From Mariniblastus sp. (GTDB lineage Bacteria > Planctomycetota > Planctomycetia > Pirellulales > Pirellulaceae), in assembly GCA_022447555.1 (NCBI GenBank), contig JAKVBF010000004.1, positions 77,314-141,313 of the forward strand: DNA of 64,000 nucleotides, in the 5' to 3' direction. Under the pieces are notes generated by a model. That model worked only from the letters and a program-made list of their open reading frames with translations, did no database searches and had not been told where the DNA came from. This document shows, in pieces, positions 59,175-64,000 of the stretch (position 1 is the stretch's first letter; each line of letters begins with the position of its first letter). The translations under genes and the position numbers were made by a program.

Positions 59175-59777
59175 TTAGCGACACCAGAAAAGATATTTTT
59201 TTTGCGTGTAGGGGGCTAAATTTCCGGGCCGACAATATCCCAATGGATATTCGCAACCCAAGGCGGGGTCACGATATATCTGGCAAGGCAGTGTAAGGGC
59301 CGATGCAAAAAAGTGGGCGGCAGAAAGAGCGACGGCCACACCGGAATCTTCGCAAGTCTGACCATAGCGTTCCAGTGGGACATTTTCGAAATACAATGGC
59401 TGATAAGTTATATCAGGCGCACACCAAGCAAAAACTTTCGCGGACGGATGAAAGTCACTCCAGCTGGATTTTGATTCATCCACCAACATTCCCGATCGAT
59501 CCATCGGTACCATTTTGGCTGTATCTCGAATGTCCAAACTGATTTGATCGATCGTCTGTATTGGCCATTTATCCAAATTGGTTCCCAACGCAGTCACTGC
59601 AGGAACTTTGTCATCTTGGGCCAATTCACCGGTCGTGGCAGACAACGTTGCTTGCGAGAAACATTTCAACGGCTGTAACGCCCCCAAACTTTCCTGAGTC
59701 TGGGAAAACCCCCAAGCCCCGGAAAAACCAATCGTAAACAATGAGACGATGAACGTGTGGACCAGATTCTTTTTCAT
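59175..59777 (-). CDS. Exported hypothetical protein, planctomycete-like
   Basis: A 200-residue protein with a signal peptide (K-K-N-L-V-H-T-F-I-V-S-L-F-T-I-G-F-S-G-A-W-G). The mature part has the block 'F-A-W-C-A-P-D-I-T-Y-Q-P-L-Y-F-E-N-V-P-L-E-R-Y-G', then a helix, and 'P-C-Q-I-Y-R-D-P-A-L-G-C-E-Y-P-L-G-Y-C-R-P-G'. Six Cys occur in the mature chain, so disulfides are likely. I have no reliable family name. The ATG at 59777 is preferred over 59801. It is upstream of PutA on the same strand, with a gap of about 220 bp. Confidence 0.7.
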   Translation of the reverse strand: MKKNLVHTFIVSLFTIGFSGAWGFSQTQESLGALQPLKCFSQATLSATTGELAQDDKVPAVTALGTNLDKWPIQTIDQISLDIRDTAKMVPMDRSGMLVDESKSSWSDFHPSAKVFAWCAPDITYQPLYFENVPLERYGQTCEDSGVAVALSAAHFFASALTLPCQIYRDPALGCEYPLGYCRPGNLAPYTQKKYLFWCR

Positions 59778-59960
59778 TAAAGCGCGCCAGCGTCGAGACA
59801 TTCGTTTTACAAGATCAACACAGATATCATCGACAGCCCCTGACCGACAAAGATGGAAAATCTGCTACGTCGCGATCCCCTTGCCGAACTGATTTTGACT
59901 CGTTAATCCAGAAATACCGCCTAACCCGTAAAGTTTATCATCCCCGCTACCACAGCCAAC

Positions 59961-61592
59961 TCATTGGCCTTGTTGACGCAAAAGAATTTGGGCCTTTTTA
60001 AGATTGTCTTGAGCGACTTCATCCTCAGGATTTAACGCAACGGCCTTCTTGAATTGCTCAACCGCTTCGGGAAGACGTCTCTTCGCCCCCAGCATTTCAC
60101 CCAGTGCATTGTGGGCCTCAGCAAAACCCACCTGACATTCCGTCGCATTACGAAACGATTCCAGAGCTTTGTCTAACAGGTTCATTTCTCGACAGGCCAC
60201 GCCTAAATTGTAGTGAGCCTCGGCAAAATCAGGTTTCAATCGCAAGGCATCGAGGTATTGGACGAGTGCCAAATCGGGGCGCCCCGCTTGCTGCAGATCA
60301 TTCCCAAACCGATATGACAGACGGACCGCTTTCTTCGTAGCTATTTCATCCACTCGGGGATGGTCAAGGTTACTGCCGGGCAGCAGGGCGGCAGCGAGAA
60401 ACCTTTGCTTTCGATCTCCCTGTGAGTGGGGTAAATCGTCCACCACCTGCTCTACCGTTACCGGACCTTTGTAAATCACCGCCAATCGACCATACTCATC
60501 AATCAAAAAACTCGAAGGCAGTGGCAGCTGTCTGTGAATGGCAATCTGAAGATTATGAATCACCTGAAACGCTGCGGCGATTTGTGGCGTGGCCTTGCCA
60601 ACGGTAAACGGGTAACGATTCTCCTTAACCATCATCCTCGCCTTTTCTTTATTCTCTTTTTCATCGCTCAGCTCGTCGATCGATAACGCAACCACCTCCA
60701 CTCCGGCTGCCTGAAGCTCAGCATAACGTTCGGTGAGTTCTTCGAGTTCTGCTTGACAATGCGGGCAAGTACTGGACCAAAAAGTGACAAGGATTGGGCG
60801 ACCCTTTAGGTCCATCAGCTGTTGTTTTCGACCATCGAAACCGACAAACGCATTATCGGGAACACTCAGCAAATCAACCATCGGGATTCTCGCAATCTGC
60901 GTTGGCTTAGCTACCGCCTGGTCCTGAGACGTCAGACTAATCGTTCGGTTCCCGATACTCAAACGTTCGGCTACACCCTGTCCCTGAATCAATCGAAAAC
61001 GGCCATCCGCCTCAACACCAGTGAATGTCTCCTCTGCTCCCCCGGGCCAGCGCACGACAACAGATCGAACTTTTTGGCTGGGGCCCAATCCAAAATGAAG
61101 CCATTTACTGGACTGCGACAGAAACCCCTCACCGCCTCGTAATGTTCGAACACTCCGAACACGTGAGGCAGCCTCCAACGTGTCATCGCCTAATTCCAAC
61201 TCAACGCGAGCACCGATCCCATCCTTATTGGTTTTAGCACCATCCCCTTCCAGTCGGAGCATGACATAGTGATTTCCGGCATCGTTATCATTTCGCATCA
61301 ACCGCAAGCGGGGTGAACTTCGATTAGAAATCCACAAATCCAAGTCGCCATCATGATCCCAATCTACAAGCGCCACGGCACGACCATCATCAGGAAAATC
61401 TAACCCACTAATCGACGAAACATCGGCAAACCGCGCCTGCGCGAGAGGGTTAGCGCCCGTATTTAAAAAAACACAGTTTTTCTCTCGCCCACTAAACGAA
61501 CGACCCTCCCGCATCATACGAGACCATTCCGAATTCGCACTATTTAATTTGTCTGATACTTCTTCACCTTCTTTTGTTTGTCCATTCGACAC
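59961..61592 (-). CDS. 3' part of CRTAC1-type gene: FG-GAP blade, UnbV domain, thioredoxin domain, TPR
   Basis: Continuous in frame with the preceding part, separated from it by one TGA. From the GTG at 61592, the first 90 residues contain the seventh FG-GAP calcium motif D-W-D-H-D-G-D-L-D-L-W. The ASPIC/UnbV domain follows (about 100-215). A thioredoxin-like domain (about 250-375) has W-S-S-T-C-P-H-C, and TPR helices fill the C-terminus (about 410-543). Alone, the piece lacks a signal peptide though the UnbV/FG-GAP parts are normally exported. This favours it being the second part of one protein of 1174 residues. Restart from the GTG is possible because GGTGG lies upstream. Confidence 0.75.
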   Translation of the reverse strand: MSNGQTKEGEEVSDKLNSANSEWSRMMREGRSFSGREKNCVFLNTGANPLAQARFADVSSISGLDFPDDGRAVALVDWDHDGDLDLWISNRSSPRLRLMRNDNDAGNHYVMLRLEGDGAKTNKDGIGARVELELGDDTLEAASRVRSVRTLRGGEGFLSQSSKWLHFGLGPSQKVRSVVVRWPGGAEETFTGVEADGRFRLIQGQGVAERLSIGNRTISLTSQDQAVAKPTQIARIPMVDLLSVPDNAFVGFDGRKQQLMDLKGRPILVTFWSSTCPHCQAELEELTERYAELQAAGVEVVALSIDELSDEKENKEKARMMVKENRYPFTVGKATPQIAAAFQVIHNLQIAIHRQLPLPSSFLIDEYGRLAVIYKGPVTVEQVVDDLPHSQGDRKQRFLAAALLPGSNLDHPRVDEIATKKAVRLSYRFGNDLQQAGRPDLALVQYLDALRLKPDFAEAHYNLGVACREMNLLDKALESFRNATECQVGFAEAHNALGEMLGAKRRLPEAVEQFKKAVALNPEDEVAQDNLKKAQILLRQQGQ

Positions 61593-61616
61593 GACCTGCC
61601 GCCACCAAAAACTTCA
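61571..61616 (-). other. In-frame TGA and downstream hairpin, candidate Sec codon and SECIS-like element
   Basis: The TGA (61614-61616, codon 624) is the only stop between codons 1 and 1174 of the combined frame. In the RNA downstream, UUUUUG (positions +3 to +8) pairs with CAAAAG (+38 to +43), and an upper stem UGUC (+23 to +26) pairs with GACA (+32 to +35) around the loop GAAUG (+27 to +31). The 14-nt bulge is asymmetric, so the hairpin is a weak candidate. The loop begins with G at 27 nt from the TGA, within the distance known for bacterial SECIS elements. No Sec machinery gene is in the window. Confidence 0.55.
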
Positions 61617-63485
61617 CAAGTCTCCCGTATCATCGGTCGTCACAAAGCCATTGGACACCATCAGGTCTTCCCAGCCATCGTTATCTAGATCAAAGAACAT
61701 GGAGCCCCATGCCCAGCGTCCCATTTCAATCCCAGCGGCTCCGCTCACGTCTTCAAAGGAACCATCACCCATGTTCTTGAGCAGGGTATTACCGCGAGCC
61801 AAGCGAGCCATGCGATCGCGAACCTCTGCCGGTGCATCCGGTTTGAATTGCTCTTGAAAGGCAATTCGATTTCCCGCTGAAGAAAACATATTACTGATAA
61901 AAATATCCATCAGCCCGTCTCGGTTGAAATCCCCAAACGACGTTGACATCCCACTGGCTGCATTTTCGACTTCGGCAGACTCAGCCACATCTGAAAATTG
62001 GATTTCTCCATCTACCTGATCATTTCGGTATAAGTTATCCCGTCCAAAATCATTGGCAACGTATAAATCCAGATCGCCGTCATTGTCGTAATCTTCCCAA
62101 GCCGCCGCCCAACTGTACTTGCGATTATTTTCATCCAAGCCGATTTCAGTGGTAACATCTTTGAAATCCCAGTTTCCTTCTGAGATTTCGTTATGAAAAA
62201 GGCTGTTACTCCCCCCATCGTTGGCATCGTGAATGACAAAATCAGCTGAGTCACTTGGAAGCTCATTACCCAAACTGGAATTGCTGAAATTAGTGCAGAC
62301 ATAAAGATCCAATCGCCCGTCAAGATCATAATCTGCAGCGGACACAGAAGTGGTATCATCCGTTGTCGGCAAAATGGTTTTAACGACGAATCGGGCTCCG
62401 GTGTTCTCAGCCAAAAGCAATCCACCCATTATCGCAATCACCAGGTCTTGATCCCCGTCATTATCCAGATCCACTAACAGTGAACTCCGACTGGTTTGCA
62501 ACCAATCGACCCCCCATTCCACGGAGCCGTCCTGAAGCGTTCCGTTGGCTTGTTGTAAAAAAAGCCGGTTTGGCAAACCGGTTTCCTGGCAAACGTAAAG
62601 ATCGTCTAGTCCGTCGTTGTTAACGTCTCCCACGGTCACGCCGGAAACCCCAATAAATGCGGAATATCTTTGATCCTGGACTCGCTCAAACCAATGATCC
62701 AGTCCCAATAGAAATTGACGATCACGCGTTGAATTCTCGCCGAAGGTCGCCGCCGTAACATCCGTGAACAGACCGGTTGAGCGGGCTCCTTTCGTCTGTT
62801 CAATGGACATTGGCTGCAGCGCAACCAATCGAGGTTTACCGTCCGGCTGGATTGACCAGCGGGCAAGCCAATCCGAATGTTGCTCCGTTCGGTTAACAGA
62901 ATTGGACCCCACCAACGACACTAATTGACGGGTTTCCATCTCCCCACTCTCAAGAGATTTGACACGATAGATTTTGAATTCACTTTGAATACTCGACGGT
63001 GATTCACCCTCTTTCTGAAAAGGGACCACCAAACTTTTAAGTGCCGTAACCAAACCCTCGACACCCACCAATGGTAAATCTGATTTCGGGATGGCTGTCT
63101 CATTGGCTCGCCATCGCTGAACGACTAAGTCGGCGTTTTCAAAGACTACCGGGAATGGATCCGGGATGAGTCGATCGCTCCGGAACTCTTCCATCAGCAA
63201 CGGCGTAAGATGCTCACTATCGATCTCATCCGGGTGAGAAAATAATTTCCCAAGTTGTTTTAGTTGCGTTTTAGCCTCTCCCTGAAAGGCTTCCGTGTCC
63301 CAACCATCCACTTCTGGATTATCGGCATCCGACCAGGCAGCGCCCAACTGCGTGGGCAAGTTCACGACATTATCAAATGTCTTATTCGATTTCTCCGGAG
63401 TTGTCTCCGCAGGGACGCCCCATATAACTAAATAGGCAACCGTTGCCACCGCAAACAGACTGCCAATCGCAATCAACCATTTCAT
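61614..63485 (-). CDS. 5' part of CRTAC1-type gene: signal anchor and six FG-GAP/VCBS blades, ends at TGA
   Basis: A 623-codon frame from ATG 63485. An N-terminal hydrophobic segment (I-A-I-G-S-L-F-A-V-A-T-V-A-Y-L-V) is a signal or anchor. After a 220-residue helical region come six calcium-binding FG-GAP motifs with D-x-D/N-x-D-G-x-x-D-[LI]: D287, D339, D385, D465, D519 and D599. A seven-bladed propeller needs seven, and the seventh is just beyond the TGA. The frame ends at T-G-D-L then TGA at 61614-61616, with S-F-W-W-R-Q-V-V following in the same frame. It is read as one gene with a recoded codon, but this is unproven. The full span would be 59961-63485. Confidence 0.85.
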   Translation of the reverse strand: MKWLIAIGSLFAVATVAYLVIWGVPAETTPEKSNKTFDNVVNLPTQLGAAWSDADNPEVDGWDTEAFQGEAKTQLKQLGKLFSHPDEIDSEHLTPLLMEEFRSDRLIPDPFPVVFENADLVVQRWRANETAIPKSDLPLVGVEGLVTALKSLVVPFQKEGESPSSIQSEFKIYRVKSLESGEMETRQLVSLVGSNSVNRTEQHSDWLARWSIQPDGKPRLVALQPMSIEQTKGARSTGLFTDVTAATFGENSTRDRQFLLGLDHWFERVQDQRYSAFIGVSGVTVGDVNNDGLDDLYVCQETGLPNRLFLQQANGTLQDGSVEWGVDWLQTSRSSLLVDLDNDGDQDLVIAIMGGLLLAENTGARFVVKTILPTTDDTTSVSAADYDLDGRLDLYVCTNFSNSSLGNELPSDSADFVIHDANDGGSNSLFHNEISEGNWDFKDVTTEIGLDENNRKYSWAAAWEDYDNDGDLDLYVANDFGRDNLYRNDQVDGEIQFSDVAESAEVENAASGMSTSFGDFNRDGLMDIFISNMFSSAGNRIAFQEQFKPDAPAEVRDRMARLARGNTLLKNMGDGSFEDVSGAAGIEMGRWAWGSMFFDLDNDGWEDLMVSNGFVTTDDTGDL

Positions 63486-64000
63486 TATTTCACGCTCGAC
63501 TTCTTAGGACATGAATGCCAAGGCTCAAGTCGACAATCTTGCAGATCCCGGTCCATTCCGAAAACGAAATGCGCCACATCATCAAGCCCGCGTTGACATC
63601 TTAACAGAAATTTCGTCTAGAACCACATTCCGCCAAGTCTGGGCAGGCTCTTGGAAACGCGTAAACCGAAAGCAGTCGTTACAAAATCCCATGAGTTTCG
63701 CAAAACAACAACTCGGTGAATCAGCGAGTCGGACGACGCCAAATGACGCTAAAGTGACTCGCGCTGTTGCGCCCTGCCGTTTGACGTCCAACGGCCGCCG
63801 GGCTCGGAAACTAAGCTGGAAGTTGCCTCCCAAACCGAACCCCCTTTCTTTGACTCCAGCCGATGACTTGTTCCTAGAGAGAGCTCGCCAACAAGAAAAA
63901 ACGTTGCTTCGAATAGGCTGAAACGCAGCATGTCCATCGATAGCGACACGACGATCATCAAGTGCCTTGGTCCACTCGCGAATATCCGGACGTTTAATAG
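63486..64000. other. 515-bp end region, no supported gene
   Basis: Upstream of the CRTAC1-type gene. A 136-codon plus-strand frame starts at ATG 63511 and ends at 63921, basic and without a recognisable motif or Shine-Dalgarno. Minus-strand frames overlap it. Real coding here is possible but not supported, and the window ends 80 bases later. Confidence 0.4.

Noticed and set aside
61592-61614. A frameshift separating the two CRTAC1-type frames
   Set aside because: The distance from the last codon to the next frame is a multiple of three and both frames share phase, so no indel is needed. The only interruption is a single TGA.
63511-63921. A 136-codon plus-strand frame as a gene
   Set aside because: It is basic, has no recognisable motif or Shine-Dalgarno, and overlaps minus-strand frames. 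Support is insufficient.

Overview
The window looks like a chromosomal segment of a planctomycete, most likely from the Pirellulales/Rhodopirellula-like group. The reasons are a DUF1592/DUF1588 'planctomycete cytochrome c' protein next to a DUF1552 protein, four formylglycine-type sulfatases, a CRTAC1-type FG-GAP/UnbV protein, a tetrahydromethanopterin formyltransferase, moderate GC content, and frequent weak Shine-Dalgarno sequences with GTG/TTG starts. I saw no rRNA, tRNA, CRISPR array, insertion sequence or prophage.

Layout. At 0-6.4 kb there is a partial DUF4332 protein, an acyl-CoA thioesterase, ATP-type PEP carboxykinase (pckA), and on the other strand the methylcitrate-cycle pair prpB-prpC with an alpha/beta-hydrolase, closed by a terminator. 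At 6.7-13 kb there is a run of minus-strand genes: PaaI-like thioesterase, methyltransferase, DinB-like protein, gamma-glutamyltranspeptidase, MFS transporter and a PlsC-type acyltransferase. At 13-26.4 kb lie a formylmethanofuran:H4MPT formyltransferase, a TlpA-like thioredoxin-TPR protein, two sulfatases, an exported catalase-peroxidase (KatG) with its own promoter and terminator, a spermidine-synthase-like protein and a sodium:solute symporter.

At 26.6-38.7 kb there is a two-gene Tat-exported molybdoenzyme (Fe-S subunit and catalytic subunit), a translationally coupled sulfatase pair, a TolB-like propeller, a lipoprotein, a condensation-domain acyltransferase, a TorD-type molybdoenzyme chaperone coupled to a transglutaminase, and an HU protein. 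At 39-54 kb come the DUF1592/DUF1552 pair with ribD directly behind it, an RND efflux pair, a voltage-sensor/RCK channel with an atypical selectivity filter, a sialate O-acetylesterase and a four-domain S1 RNA-binding protein. At 54-64 kb come pyrD, a PutA-type bifunctional proline dehydrogenase and a CRTAC1-type gene.

Taken together the genes suggest an aerobic heterotroph that uses sulfated and acetylated polysaccharides (sulfatases, SASA esterase), propionate and proline, with gluconeogenesis through PEP carboxykinase and folate-independent C1 handling.

The most striking signal is at 61614-61616. The CRTAC1-type gene is interrupted by one in-frame TGA. Six FG-GAP calcium motifs lie before it. 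The seventh motif, the UnbV domain, a thioredoxin domain with CPHC and TPR repeats lie after it, in the same frame, with no other stop for over 540 codons. This is what a selenocysteine codon would look like. A nonsense mutation, a sequencing error or translational restart are the alternatives.
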